Source: Agrypnia vestita
Lineage: Eukaryota; Arthropoda; Insecta; Trichoptera; Phryganeidae
Length of the DNA: 64,000 nucleotides
Direction of reading: 5' to 3'
Assembly (NCBI GenBank): GCA_016648135.1
Contig: JADDOH010001963.1
Coordinates: forward strand, 62,001 to 126,000
The notes under the pieces were generated by a model. The model searched no databases and had not been told where the DNA came from. It was given only the letters and a program-made list of their open reading frames with translations. The position numbers and the translations under genes are program-made. Each line of letters starts with the position of its first letter. Within the stretch, counting starts at the first letter, position 1. This document shows positions 20,761 to 32,385 of this stretch, one piece after another.

Positions 20761-21060
20761 GCCTGACCCACTGAACTTAAAGGAATATTTTTCAATAATA
20801 AACGTAATTTATTCCGAAAAATGGACTTGTAATTGAAGTGGAGCGGTCGCTTGACAGCCCCAGGAACTCCTCAACCAAAAACTCACTGCAACGTTAATTA
20901 TTATTTATAAAATGGGAGTTTGGGTGACTAAAACGGTAACTAAAATGAGGTTTTTTTTTAGAAATAAATATTTACCATTAAAAAGAGGTTTTGCGGAAAA
21001 ACCAGTCGTGGCCGCGAGACAACCGGCCCAGCGACAATAGCATTTTTGTTAATACAGAAA
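20761..21060. other. No gene seen
   Basis: No supported frame or repeat boundary. Confidence 0.35.
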
Positions 21061-21540
21061 TATAACATGCTAGCTGGTCGTACACGGCGTCGCACGGGTT
21101 AAGGATTAAGTAAAAAATAAGTTTGTGAGGGAAAACAAAGGGTCCGCTGTTCTCTAAAAATCAATGTTTCCATCTAATGTTAACATAAGTTATTGTAACA
21201 AAACTGTAATACTTAGATACATGGTATCCCAGACTTTTTTGTAGATATTAATGTCCTCTATAAAACTGTAGTACATTACTTTGCTCTATTGGCAATAATT
21301 TCCGCAGCGTACGCAATATAAGGTTTTTTTTCGTAATTTTTTCACACGTTGGGTTACATTATCGAAGTTTTCATACGGATTCCTAACATTTTTGAAAATA
21401 TTCTATAGCCTATGTTCATCAGGGATAATGTAGGATTCTGAATGTGAAAGAATTTTCCAAATCGGTCCAGTAGTTTCGGAGCCTATTCAATTCAAACACA
21501 CAATCAAATCTTTCCTCTTTATAATATTAGTATAGATGGT
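21061..21540 (+). mobile_element. Retroelement 3' tail
   Basis: Ends AAATCGGTCCAGTAGTTTCG, GAGCCTATTCAATTC and TTTATAATATTAGTATAGAT, a tail common to RTE-class elements in Lepidoptera. Coding part absent. Confidence 0.5.
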
Positions 21541-21894
21541 AAATCTCACAATTAAAATTATCAATTGAGCAGCAACAGAAAAAACAATCCATATTTTAGA
21601 AAGCTGATACCTCTATATTTATTAATTAGTAAATACAAGTAAAGAATATGTGTATGCATTTCTTTGTTATTGAATTTTGCCGCGCTAGGTAGGTACCGTA
21701 CGTCTATCTACACACGCAGTTTTATTTAGAAATGTGTTTGGTCAATTATATGTTTTTATTTATTTCCATAGATTGTGGTAGTGTGCCGCCATACATGTTG
21801 CACGAAAACTTTGAATAAATATTTAAAAATAATCTCATAAATTACATAATATTTGAGAATGTAAATCATTAAGGGTAGTTGTTGTTTACATTAA

Positions 21895-22115
21895 TGTAAA
21901 AAAATAAGTATATATTGGATAATTTCGAAGATATAGACCAAAAAAATCAAAGTTACAACATCCACACGGTAGACACCAGCCGCGAAACATGTATACAAAA
22001 TCAGAAGGGCCGTCTGTCGGAAGTGTGCGTCTTCGCTGTGATGGCACTTGCTGGACACGAAGAAAGACGTTGCACATCAAAAAGTGTATTGAAAATAATT
22101 GCCGCCATATTGTGT
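21895..22115. repeat. Dispersed repeat, copy 1
   Basis: Shares AATTTCGAAGATATA, AAAGTTACAACATC, GACACCAGCC and CGCTGTGATGGCACTTGCTG with 37305-37625. The second copy has about 130 bp extra. Class unknown. Confidence 0.6.
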
Positions 22116-22249
22116 GACATTGGAAACAAAAAAATGAACGAGGAGTGACTTCACCGGCTAACGCAGATAGGAAGAACGATCCAAGATGGCGGACGCGGAA
22201 TACCAAATGTCATCGCAATTATCGAAGACGGGTGTTTCGGAAATATTCT

Positions 22250-22540
22250 AGTGGCGGGTGACTTCACAGATAACAGCGAAATTGGGTATTTTGGGAAGAA
22301 ATCAAATAATCATTTATTTCTTTTAGATTTCTGCTTAGTTTTGAAGAATTCTACATTACTCAAATCTGATTCTGACTAAATCATTTGACGCTGGAAATTC
22401 ATAAGGTACGATATTGATGATAATTGAATCTATCAAAATCTTGACATCTCAAAACATCCGACATTTTAGAAGTATATTAAATTACTGTAAGTTTAGTGTT
22501 ATGTTACATGTTTTAATTCGTCTTTAATTGTTGTTATATT
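22250..22540. other. No gene seen
   Basis: AT-rich, no supported feature. Confidence 0.35.
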
Positions 22541-22544
22541 TTAC

Positions 22545-22600
22545 AAAGAAAGGGAGTATAGTAAAAACTTGGTTTTTATGGGTTACTTTTTTTCTTTGTG
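22545..22600. mobile_element. ACTCCC-ended element, right-end scrap
   Basis: AAAGAAAGGGAGTATAGTAA followed by ACTTGGTTTTTATGGGTTAC, the right terminus of the family. Confidence 0.5.
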
Positions 22601-22809
22601 CTATTAGCTACTATAATTTATTTTTTTATACAGCATAAAAAAATACGAGACCCCTTGGTCTAGAAAACGAAGATGGTGGATGTTTACCATGTGTAGGTAT
22701 ATTATTATTTTGCTCTTATTGGAGAAAGAGCGCGCGCGTACAAGCGCGGCTCTCACGTACATTTTATAACAATGAGCTCTAAACTATGTTTAAGGAGCTA
22801 AATTTATGA

Positions 22810-23110
22810 AAATGGAAAGACTTCGGTGGCTGGAGCGTGTGGAGAGAATGACTCGACATCAAGCACCGAAGTCTGTACTAAATTCAAGACCCTCAGGGGT
22901 GAAGGAGGTCAGGAAGACCAAAATTAAGATGGAGCGACAGCGCCCTCAAAGACATTGAGACGCCTTGGGGATCTTGGAGATCCAAAACTGGAGACAGCTG
23001 ACGCAGGACCTCTGTCCTGCGCCAGCTGTCTCTCTATGAGTGGATGAAGATTCTTGAGAAGGCCAAGACCCACCAGGAGTAGTGGAATCAACAGTGGTGA
23101 TGATGACGAT
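22810..23110 (+). mobile_element. LINE C-terminal tail with snap-back hairpin
   Basis: Contains a RPSGV+R-type basic block and an AGGCCAAGACCCACCA end followed by GATGATGACGAT, as at 30080-30235. Inside, 22991-23009 and 23014-23032 form a 19-bp hairpin with one mismatch. Confidence 0.6.
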
Positions 23111-23650
23111 AATTTTAATAATACGATTATAAGAATGTTTGTTGGCTCCTTGACTGCTAAGAAATTTATAATTTAAGACGTCATATAATGTTTACTGTAT
23201 TTGATGTCAATTTAGGCGGCCATGTCATCAGTTTTATTGATTTAAGAGGTTGAAGCTTTACCTATAGATCTTGATTATAAAATATATAATCGACAATAAT
23301 TATTTAGACTCACACCGACACACCATGTACCAACTCATCAAACTCAATTTAAAATATAAAGATTTGAAATGAATAAATAAAATGACATCTTCAATAACTA
23401 CAAAATTACTTTGTGATAACATTAGTTATATAATTAAGAAATGCACGTTGTAATTACCACTCTTTTATTGAATGTTAAAATTAATTTAAATAGTTACCTT
23501 TTAAATTATCACTTCACATTAGTACTTCACTAATTATACATCTCCAATATATTTTTAATATTTTGTTAATTTCTATGCTTCGATTTTTAACGTTGTATCC
23601 TAATGAATATATCATTTATTATACTTTGGTAGAAAGAAATAACTTTGTGG
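23111..23650. other. No gene seen
   Basis: AT-rich stretch without a supported feature. Confidence 0.4.
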
Positions 23651-23714
23651 TTTGACATACTAAAATAAATAAAAACACTTTTCTTTGTATTAAACCACGA
23701 TTTATTATTGTGCC

Positions 23715-23745
23715 AACCGGTTTCGCTAAACTTAAGTTTCATTAG
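23715..23745 (-). ncRNA. Decayed hammerhead motif (family d, left arm)
   Basis: Minus strand: TGCC, CTAATGA (invariant G changed to A), short stem, GAA, ACCGGT, T, GGCA. Stem I TGCC/GGCA is perfect. The core change should abolish cleavage. Confidence 0.5.
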
Positions 23746-23755
23746 GGCAACTTAA

Positions 23756-24638
23756 GGGGGGGGGTTAGGTTTTTAACTTTTTTTTTTCATTTTATTTTTA
23801 ATTTTTTAAATGAATGTATAACATCGTAAGAATATTGTGTCAAAATTTCAAGTCAATCGGAGCAAAATTGACGAAATTATGAACATTTGAGCGATACTCA
23901 GACTGATTTTCTATACCTGCTCGGGCAGCGCGACGCGCTCACCTGAGGACTACCGGACGTGCTACTGTATTAGAAGAGTTTTGCGTAAACAAGGACACAC
24001 AGATGCTGATGATGAAAGCTCTTTGCCGTGTGAACATGGCATCGACGATTATGTGTAAGTATAAAATAAGTGTTGAGTTGAATATTACAGTGTGCAAAAC
24101 TTTAAATCGTTTTCCCCACATCTCACGTTTTCAAAGTCGGTGTCCATCATAACTTCAAAACTACTGCACCGATCCTTTTGAAATTTTGAACACTATTTCT
24201 GTACATAATTTACGAGGTAACGTTGTAGATTTTTTTCAAATTTGTTATTAATTTATATTTTTTAATAACAAATTAGTCGATATTTTTCGCAAAAAATCGC
24301 GGTATTCCAAAAAATTGAAAAATTAAAATTTAAAAAAACCCTCCCAGCGTTACCTGGGAAAACCTATTATCTAACGAATGAACTTTGATTTTTTGATTTC
24401 AGATGATCTAGCACCAAGTTATGATGGACACCGCAATTGTACTTTTTTCCGAGACACGTCCGAATAATTGCTGCCGTTGCCGTATTTTTTAATATTTCTT
24501 CTTGAAAATTTTACACAATATTCTTCAAATATTATACTTTCATGTACCATTGATTTTAATAAAGAGATTTAAACTGTGTCGTCACAAAAAATTCACAAAA
24601 ACATGCCTTTTTTTGTACGAATTAACCTTACCCCCCCC
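23756..24638. mobile_element. TTAA-flanked element with G-run ends
   Basis: Nine G then TTAGGTT at the left and AACCTTA then eight C at the right, each flanked by TTAA (23752-23755, 24639-24642). TTAA duplication suggests a piggyBac-type element. It has no convincing transposase. It sits between the two family d arms. Confidence 0.6.
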
Positions 24639-24661
24639 TTAATAACTGTTATTAAGTTACC

Positions 24662-24693
24662 CTGATGAAGCTTAAGTTTAAGCGAAACCGGTT
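24662..24693 (+). ncRNA. Hammerhead-ribozyme-like motif (family d, right arm)
   Basis: CTGATGA, extra A, stem GCTTA/TAAGC with loop AGTT, GAA, palindrome ACCGGT, T as predicted cleavage base, then GGCA. The core is intact. Stem I is only two pairs here (ACC/GG). Confidence 0.6.
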
Positions 24694-24759
24694 GGCACAA
24701 TAATAAGTCGTGGTTTAATACAAAGAAAAGTGTTTTTGTTTTTTTTTAATATATTTGTC

Positions 24760-25224
24760 ATTTATTCATTGGCACCAAAACATGTAGATGTTTCAACAAA
24801 TTAGTGGTTAATACAAATTACTTTCCTTGTGTATGTCCTTATTTAGTTTGAAAAGTGGGCTTCATTCACAATCGACAAGTAAACACGATATTGGTGTTTT
24901 TGTATGCAAATGATGCGTCACACAGTTCCCGGTGCCCCTGTAGTGTTATTTTCCTTTGTTTAGTTTCGACACGGTTCACACGCGCCGCGGACATCCCGGC
25001 GCTGGTTTTTATGCTAAAATGAGCCTTACGGTATCCGACATCAGTGTTGTGGGCAGGCCGCACGCTATGCACATTAGGGTGCATCGTTATGTGAAGCGAA
25101 AAAATGTATTTTATTTTTTAAAGTTGCAATAGCTGCATAAGGAAGTGAAAAAAAGTTGCGATTTCAGAATATTATGAATGTTAGATTTTAGCGGTTTTTG
25201 AAAATGTGTTGATTTATTTTAATA
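24760..25224. other. No gene seen
   Basis: The minus frame 24866-25084 has no recognisable motif. Nothing supported. Confidence 0.35.
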
Positions 25225-25464
25225 CAGGGTGTACCAGAGCTAATAGAAACTTGAACGGTAGATTCCTGACTATGTTATGAGTCTAAAATGTCCAGGCAAC
25301 CGTGGCCTAATATCAATAGTTATGGAGATATGCAATTTTTTTTTTTAAATATTTCTTACTTATTTTTTGCGAAAAGTTGAACTATCATTACAGTAATTTA
25401 TATCGATTATGAAAATTAATTAATTAATTTATTTATTTATTTATATCGATTATGGTACACCCTG
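25225..25464. mobile_element. Fold-back MITE copy, internally deleted
   Basis: CAGGGTGTACCAGAGC start and GGTACACCCTG end, TA on both sides. Most of the right half is missing and a TTAATTAATTTATTTATTTA run is at the junction. Confidence 0.75.
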
Positions 25465-25469
25465 TATAT

Positions 25470-26570
25470 TCGTTATAAAATAAATTTCTGCGGAATATTT
25501 TACGTTAAATCACTATAAAAATAAGCTGGAGTTGTTTTGGAATATATGTGGGGTATAAAAGCAAAGGCAGCAATATCTAAAAGAAATTTAGTGTAGTCAT
25601 CTATGATTACTAATTTATAATGTACCTACTGAATTCGAAAGTTTATGGGAAATATAGCCAAATTATATTAAGAGAGCCAGTTATAGGTCAACACCAGTAT
25701 ACAGACTTAAACCTTATATTTTTTTATAAGTACTCGGAGTAATTATAAAACTCCTCGTACTCGGAATCAAAAAGTATTTCAAAACAACACACAGAGCCTG
25801 TTTTGAGGAAACTAGAATCTCAATTTGTGAAAATTGATCCATTGTCAACATCCTGAATAGTATTCCAACCCGTGCGCGTCATAGAAACGTCAAATATTTT
25901 TTTATGACTTCTTCAATGAATAAACAACTCTGACGAAAGAAGATGGGCGCACTATTTAATATCAAAAATACGACTCGGTGCGTATTTTGCGGGTGACAGT
26001 TCGGAAACTCGTTCACAGCTATGTACTGAAAGTTAATTTGGAAAAAATAACAAGCCTAGGTAGTCTGAACGAGAATAGGTACTCAACGCTAACACACTGT
26101 CGCAACCATAGACGAACTATAAATATAGACAAGTTACAAACCAAAATATCTGCTACATAGAACGACCATACGAATTACTGTGAACATAGACGCACATTGC
26201 GGGAGTTGGTCTAGGGGTGTCCAAAATGTATAAATGTCCGCGCGATATATACATAAAATATTCTCTTAGTATCTCTTTTACACGTATGCTGCACTATAAG
26301 AAAGAAAGAGAAAAGACCGTAGAATAAATACCGCACTTCGCTACTAACTTCGTGTGCATTCGTTGTTAAATATAATGTTTTATTGTCCTTTCTTGTACGT
26401 GGTTACGACTGATACATTTAGTACGCAATAGAAGAAAGCAGAAACTAGATGTCTCAGATTTGTTTTTTCACTAAAAGTTTTCACTAGTCACTACTAGTTT
26501 AGTACGTCTACGGTCACGACGCACTTAAATACGGCGCAGATCTTATTGTAGTTAATGTAAAACCTGCAGT
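25470..26570. other. No gene identified
   Basis: 25545-25660 shares phrases with about 11395 and (inverted) 41900-42010, a dispersed repeat. The rest has no supported frame. Confidence 0.4.
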
Positions 26571-26818
26571 ACACTAGTCGCGAAGTTGTTTTGACGAAGT
26601 AATAGTCGAAGTTGACCGAAGTCCGAAGTATGTGACTACACACTCGAATAGAACTTCGCACGAACTTCGGGACGCTTCGAGTCCTTTGACTCGGGCGCAA
26701 AAACCGACGACTATCGGAAGTCGTCCGAGGCGAGCCGAGGTTGCACGAAGCGATCAGAAGTACCTCTCTAAACTATCGTTTTCACATAACTTCGGTCAAC
26801 TTCGCGAGTGGTGTAGAG
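26571..26818. mobile_element. ACTTCG-rich element with inverted ends
   Basis: ACACTAGTCGCGAAGTTG at the left and CAACTTCGCGAGTGGTGT at the right are inverted with a few mismatches. GACCGAAGT/ACTTCGGTC lie inside both ends. No clear target duplication. Confidence 0.4.
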
Positions 26819-27164
26819 GTACCTTAAGAACAATAGAGTTTAATTACAAATGCAAAGTGTAAACAAAACAATCTTTCTGATATCTCTGTTTTTCAAGGGC
26901 ATTGAGCGAGCCAAAAATAACAGTTTTAATGAAAACTCGTATTTTAAAATGCAGCCTTTAATTTTACAGGAAAATTCAGCTCTTGAATTCCATTAAATTG
27001 GAAAATTCTAAAGTTGTAAAAAATGACTCACCCTAATGTACAGTGCTTCTCCAGTGTACGATGACGGATGGAATCGCCACCACCGAACATGGGTCGGAGA
27101 AAGAAAGAAAGAAAGATTTTTCTCCTCAATCTCCGCCGATAAAGGTGAAAATTGAGAAATCGCA
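26819..27164. other. No gene seen
   Basis: Short GAAAGAAAGAAAGAAAG run at about 27097. Nothing else supported. Confidence 0.35.
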
Positions 27165-27430
27165 GAAATTCCAATTGGAATTGGAAGGTCTTTATTATTT
27201 TATATGACTTGTATTCGAGGGAATGAATTTTTCATATTCGATACAAGTTACTGTAATGATAGTCCAACGCTTTACAAAAAATAAGCCAGGAATATTGAAA
27301 ATAAATCCAAACTTAGATGTCGCATATCTTCATAACTAATGATATTAGGTCGTAGCTGCCTGAACATTTTCGATTCATAATTAAGGCAGAAATATAGTCC
27401 TGCGAGGTTATTCATGTTTTCCAAATAATA
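27165..27430. mobile_element. Fold-back MITE, right half
   Basis: Begins at the CCAATTGGAATTGG centre and runs to TGTTTTCCAAATAAT. The left half is absent. Confidence 0.7.
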
Positions 27431-27704
27431 AAGCGTGCGATGTCGGTCAGCTTGTCGCTGAGAAATGTATTTCTTTCCACGTTTTCTTGTCAATAAAGCA
27501 AATCCCCAAGTAAGTTATAGGAAGTATTAGTTTTTTGAACTCAATTCAATTGTTGTGTGTATTTTTAGACGGTAATAGCGCAACACGCTAGAAATGGGTT
27601 TTTCTATACAAGACATCTATTCCGTCCCACATACACGCGCACGCGATGTTAATCAACGCCCATTAGCGGCCTCTTCTGAAATAATATTATTTTTGTGATT
27701 GGGA

Positions 27705-27815
27705 TTGTCAGCCCTGATGATGGACCCTGCAGTGGGATCCGAAACGTTGGCCAGAAAGGTCGTAAAAACACGCCTTAAAGCACAGAAGGCAAACCAGAAG
27801 ATTCAATTTTTTTTT
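27705..27815 (+). mobile_element. Ribozyme-bearing family a, copy 2
   Basis: Ribozyme motif followed by AGAAAGGTCGTAAAAACACG and CAAACCAGAAGATTCA. Hammerhead motif listed separately. Confidence 0.6.
27714..27748 (+). ncRNA. Hammerhead-ribozyme-like motif (family a)
   Basis: GCC then CTGATGA, extra T, GGACCC/GGGATCC stem with one bulged A, GAA, palindrome ACGT, T, GGC. GCC/GGC form stem I. Confidence 0.6.
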
Positions 27816-27865
27816 TTTTAAATACAAATAAAAATTATAATAATAATCATAATCAAAACCTTGTA

Positions 27866-28363
27866 CATGGTGTACCAGAGCTAGCAGTAGAAACTTGTTA
27901 TGATTCTAAAATGTTCAAGCAACTATGTCCTAATATCAATAGTTATGAAGAAAAACAAAATGATATGGAGTATCAAAGTTTGCATTTTTTTTACAATATT
28001 TCTAACTTATTTTTTGCAAAAAGTTGAACTATTATTACAGTAACTTATGTCGGTTATAAAAAATTCATTCACTTTAAGTCGAATAAAATGATAAAAACCT
28101 TCCAAATTATTTTACAAGGTTTTTATCATTTTATTTAAATTGTATTGAAGCAAATGAATTTTTCATAAGCGATATAAATTACTATAAAGATAGTTGAACT
28201 TTTTGTAATAAATAAGTCAGAAATATTGAGGAAAAAATGCAAACTTTGATATTGCATTTCTCCATAACTATTGATATAAGGTCATAGTTGCTCATTTTAG
28301 ACTCATAACATAGGCAAGAATCTACCGGTCAAGTTTCTGCTGATAGCTCTGATACATCTTGTG
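27866..28363. mobile_element. Fold-back MITE copy
   Basis: CATGGTGTACCAGAGC start, inverse end ..AGCTCTGATACATCTTG. Both halves present, diverged. Confidence 0.75.
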
Positions 28364-28439
28364 TACTAATAACCAGCAAAGAAACCTCAAATATTCTGTA
28401 TCTCTACATGCACACTATAGCAGGTAACAAGGTTTGGAT

Positions 28440-29203
28440 TAGTGATGCAACGAATACGAATACGAATAATCGTATTCGCCGAATAGAAGATATTTACCGA
28501 ATATTCGTATTAGCCGAACAGAAGATATTTACCGAATATTCGTATTCGAATATCATTACGAATATTAAAAATAAACTTTTTATTACTGAACGCAGCGCAA
28601 ATTACACTGTGTATCCGAACACACCTACGCACTCTATTATCGGGGATTCCCTTCCATTGAATGAATGGATTTGTTGAGTTCTCAAGTTGTCGATTGTTAG
28701 TTGTTTCACAGCATAACATGAGTTTTTTCATCTAGTTGGGTTATTAATAAGGTTCGGTGCTATTGGCACCCTGAATCCTACAGTGGAGGCCCTGGACAAA
28801 AAATAGAAGCGTCGGAAGACCTTCCAAAAGGTGGTCTGACGACATTGTCCAGCAAGCAGGAAGAACCTGGATGCGAAGGGGGAGAAACAGAGATGAGTGG
28901 AAGAAAGGCTAAGGAAGAAGAAGAGAAGAATACATCTTGTTCTTTCCATTTTATTTCCGTTGTGTGTAAAAGTGTCAACTCTTGTAAAATAATTTCAAAT
29001 TAACTCTAATAACAAACGGATAAAAGAAATGTTACGCTTTTTGAACAAAAATTTGGCAGTGGTAAATTTTAATTATTAAATCTCTTAGTAAAAAAAGAAC
29101 AGCGGTGTATTATTTATTACCTTGTTGAATTATTCATATTCGTATTCGCCGAATAGTAGGCTTGATATTGATATTCGTAAAAGCAGTATTCGTTGCATCA
29201 CTA
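28440..29203. mobile_element. Non-autonomous hAT element, TAGTGATGCAACG family
   Basis: Inverted ends TAGTGATGCAACGAATAC.. and ..ATTCGTTGCATCACTA, flanked by GTTTGGAT (28432-28439) and GTTTAGAT (29204-29211), an 8-bp duplication with one change. CGAATA/TATTCG repeats lie inside both ends. A LINE fragment (28745-28935) sits in the middle. The sister copy is 36559-37204. Confidence 0.85.
28745..28935 (+). mobile_element. LINE C-terminal tail inside the hAT element
   Basis: Contains GGCACCCTGAATCCTACAG, AGAAGCGTCGGAAGACC, GGTCTGACGACATTGTCC and GAAGAAGAAG, matching in the other orientation 44780-44980. The sister hAT copy lacks it. Confidence 0.7.
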
Positions 29204-29422
29204 GTTTAGATATTATGACACCTGAGGGGGATTTGGGCAGATCAAAAGCACGTAAAAATAACAAAAAAGCTTTTTTAATATGTTTAACGGGACATTACTA
29301 TATATTATTACTATTATTAGTCATTGCCGGACTTTTCGAGTGTCACTTCTTCCGCCAGACGCCTTGAAGTTCTATACTAATCATGTCATTTACGTTACAG
29401 TAACAAATCTTGTTTTTATATG

Positions 29423-29720
29423 CAGTGTTTAACAGAGCTAGTCCACAATACTTTTCAGGTAGATTCCTGCTTTGATCATGAGTCGAATATATTCAAGCAA
29501 CCATGACCTAATATCAATAGTAAAGGAGATATGCGACATCAAAGTTTGTATTTTTTTTTCAATGTTTCTGATTTATTTTTTGCAAAACGTTGGACTATCA
29601 TTACAGTAACGCATACGTTTTGATTGAAGTAAGGATAAATCTAATATGAAAAATTCCAAAAAAATGATAAAATCCTTACAATTCCAATAAGAAAACATTC
29701 CATTCAACTTTTATTGAAAC
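29423..29720. mobile_element. Fold-back MITE, left half
   Basis: ACAGAGCTAGTC.., GATTCCTGCTTTGATCATGA, GACATCAAAGTTTG and ACGTTGGACTATCATTACAG. The right half is missing and a LINE fragment abuts. Confidence 0.65.
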
Positions 29721-29729
29721 GAACGAATC

Positions 29730-30000
29730 TGAACAAACAGAGAAGAATGGACGAAAGATGTAATGGAAAATGGTATCCTAGAAATGAAAAAGACAAAAAG
29801 GACGTCAAATCAAGAGATGGGAAGATGACCTGCCAAAAGGATGGAGAAGACTAGATGAGTGGGAGAAAATAGGGGAAGCCTATGGCAGAAAAAGACAACC
29901 TGACCAACAAAATGGCTGCTGAAATGGCATTTACTATATTATTTATGTTAAAACTGTAAAAAAAATGGTCACTGAATAAAGGCTTTATTATTATTATATT
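29730..30000 (+). mobile_element. LINE C-terminal tail
   Basis: Plus frame reads NRWAKCT-like, then WYPRNEKDKKDVKSRDGKMT-type sequence with frameshifts, a RRWEDDLPKGWRRLDEWEK block and a stop, followed by TTTATTATTATTAT. Typical RTE-like C-terminus and 3' end. Confidence 0.6.
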
Positions 30001-30079
30001 CATGCAACTACTGGAAAAACAAGAGACGCAAGTGCCTACACTATACTATGCACAAATAATATTACCAATCAAACAACCA

Positions 30080-30235
30080 AATGGAGTGACAACGTCCTCA
30101 AAGACATCTCTGACTTGGAGCTTCGGAACTGGAGAGAGCTGGCACTAGACCGAGATGAGTGGAGGAAGATTATTGAGGAGGCCAAGACCCACCAAGGGTC
30201 GTAGTGCCAAGAATGATGATGATGATGATGAATAT
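30080..30235 (+). mobile_element. LINE 3' end with GAT repeats
   Basis: WSDNVLKDISDLELRNWREL frame, then AAGACCCACCAAGGGTCG and GATGATGATGATGATG. Same family as 22810-23110. Confidence 0.65.
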
Positions 30236-30509
30236 TACCAATCAGAGACTTGTTAATGTAGACATTTTTAATGTGAATCTTCAGTCGTATAAATCTTATG
30301 TTATTAACCGTACTGCACAATATAATTATTTTAACCCTGTTTTTGGAATTATTTAAATACTATTTTTTTTTTTAAATTAAGATAATTTAGATACACATTA
30401 TAGATAGCATTATAGAGCATGCATGGAAGCCTTTATTGGGAATCTACAGGGTTTACGATCCTTCCTGGCTGGCTTGAGTGATCACTTTACACAATAACTG
30501 TAATATAAA

Positions 30510-30775
30510 ATACAAAATAAAACAGTGGATCCGAAACAAGGGGAGAGATAAAATAGGCACACTTACACAAACACACTAACACAATATAACCTCATGTATG
30601 ATATATTTTTTATTATGTTATACTGTAATACAAATAATTATTTTTACTATATATCTTCATACTATTGTAAACTATGCCTGTCTCGACACAGATATTTCTA
30701 ATGAGACAGGCACAGTCCAACCAAAATTTTATATTCAACCTAAATAGAAATAAACAAACAAATAAATAAAACGCA
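30510..30775 (+). mobile_element. LINE 3' UTR with terminal hairpin
   Basis: AT-rich tail with GCCTGTCTC..GAGACAGGC hairpin and AACAAACAAATAAATAAA end. It is inserted in the dispersed repeat found intact at 18180-18430. Confidence 0.65.
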
Positions 30776-30849
30776 ACGTTCACCGATTCTACCCCAGAAC
30801 AAACACATTTAAAATTTTAACAACTTTTCAAAAATATGTTTTTCAAGTT

Positions 30850-31085
30850 TTTCTCGTGTCAAAATGAATGAATTTTTAATATTCCATATATATTACTCTC
30901 ACGGTGTTCTAGCGTTTTATAAAAGATAAGTCAAAAATGTTGAGAAAAAAAATGCAAACTTTGATGTCGCTTATCTCCGTTACTGTCGACATTTCACCCA
31001 AAGTGTAAAAAATATTTTCTATTCAAAATTAAATGAAGAATACTCCCTCGAAGTTTTTGCTATTAGCTACGTGACTTCTTTTATT
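30850..31085. mobile_element. Fold-back MITE, right half, third subfamily
   Basis: TTCTAGCGTTTTATAAAAG, GATGTCGCTTATCTCCG and TTTCACCCAAAGTGTAAA. The last block is shared with 53640-53940. Confidence 0.65.
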
Positions 31086-31384
31086 TAAAGTGAAAAAATG
31101 CATGTATTATAATGTATATACATGACTTGTGACAATGACTTTTTGACGTAAAATGACTATTTTAATTTATGCACATTGTACGACACACGCGCAGAGCAGT
31201 AGATACAGATATGTCTTTCTTATTCATACCTTTGTTAGCCCGCTCTCGCAACACTGACGAGTCGAACAGAAAGCACCGTTTGCCTTGTTGCCAGAGGCCG
31301 CGGATTTTTCGCTGCGCTGCACTGCACTGTTGCGCGGCCGACCGTCCGAAGTGACGGTAAAGGTGCTACTGATGGTGACGGGTC
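31086..31384. other. GC-rich patch, no gene identified
   Basis: 31190-31380 is relatively GC-rich. The 61-codon frame has no motif. Unassigned. Confidence 0.3.
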
Positions 31385-32175
31385 CGCTCTGTACTAACTA
31401 CTACAATGTAGTACTACATCACATTGAAGTGTACACTTTACACCTTTTGAAGTGTAGTGCACACTGCAAACTACACACACTTTAAAGTTATTGAAAGTAT
31501 ACACTTCAAATAGTACACTTTATTTCAAAGCGAACACTACGAAGTATACACACTTCAAAGTTATCGAAAGTACGAGCACATACTTCAAATAGTACATTTT
31601 TTGTGTGAAATTTTTGGGAAATCGAAGTAGATAAATGAAGAAATTTTTTTAATTTCTATACATTAATTATTTGGGAAAAAATATAATTACTTCACTAGTA
31701 CTACAGTAGCCGGCAAAAATCTTGAAATTTTACGGCGTAGTGGGGGGAAGTTTGCGCGTGTACTCAAGAGACCCAAATTTTGTCTTCTGCGCATTCCCCC
31801 ACTACGCCAAAGAATTTCAAGAAGTTTGCCGGTAACTGTATTATAAGTTTGTAGTACAATTACTTATTCATTACTTCACTCAATCGGCGAGCTTGCACGC
31901 GAAGATGTTTGAATGTGGATGAGGCGAGAGTTGTAAGCCATGACAGAAGAGTGTGGCGCTCCATCCTCCCTGCCTGCCCCCACGGGAAAACGGCGTGATG
32001 GTAAGTTAGTTGGTTAGTTAGTCACTTCACTAATACTACAATTACTTCATTAGTACCACAATTAGTTCACTTCATGTAGTTTTTACTACAAACGTAGTGC
32101 ACACTTTGTAGTCTTCAAAGTGGTGAACGTGTGTGTGTTGTAGTCTTCATTTTGAAATGTAGTTTTTCTCTTCGC
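31385..32175. repeat. GAAGT-rich repeat, third relative
   Basis: Repeated ACTTCAAA, GTACACTT and TAGTACTACA phrases as in copies A and B. Split by a LINE fragment near 31880-32010. Confidence 0.5.
31880..32010 (+). mobile_element. RTE-like LINE scrap
   Basis: Encodes the NRRACTRRC-type/NVDEARVVS..RRVWRSILPACP end with frameshifts, followed by a GTTAGTTGGTTAGTTAG microsatellite. Confidence 0.7.
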
Positions 32176-32385
32176 TAGTTAGGTACCGAGGCGCGCACGG
32201 CGGGCACCAGGCCCGCACTGCGCGGCCCGCTTTGCGCACTGTCCCGGGGAAACCTTCAAAACGTATGGTGGATGGCGATACGTCAACAGAGAGAGATCGT
32301 TATTTTCTTACATTCTTTAAATCAAAGGCTTCCTAGACCAGCAAACAGATACGAGCAACTCGACGTCTTTGCCAATAACTTTATA
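32176..32385. other. GC-rich patch, no gene identified
   Basis: 32185-32260 is strongly GC-rich (GGCGCGCACGGCGGGC..). No supported frame. Confidence 0.3.

Larger units (their letters stand above)
23660..24755. mobile_element. Ribozyme inverted-pair element, family d, split by a TTAA element
   Basis: Left arm 23660-23751 and right arm 24643-24755 are inverted copies (AACACTTTTCTTTGTATTAA.., GTGCCAACCGGTTTCGCT..). Each arm holds a hammerhead motif or remnant. The element at 23756-24638 separates them. Confidence 0.7.

Noticed and set aside
21978..21992. GCGAAACATGTATAC as another hammerhead half
   Set aside because: It has GAAACATGTA, but no CTGANGA-like core or stem II upstream, and the second copy of the repeat reads CACGTAGCATATATAC.
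28408..28677. 89-codon frame at 28408 as a gene
   Set aside because: It lies across the hAT inverted end and consists of CGAATA repeats (TNTNNRIRR..), so it is not a real protein.
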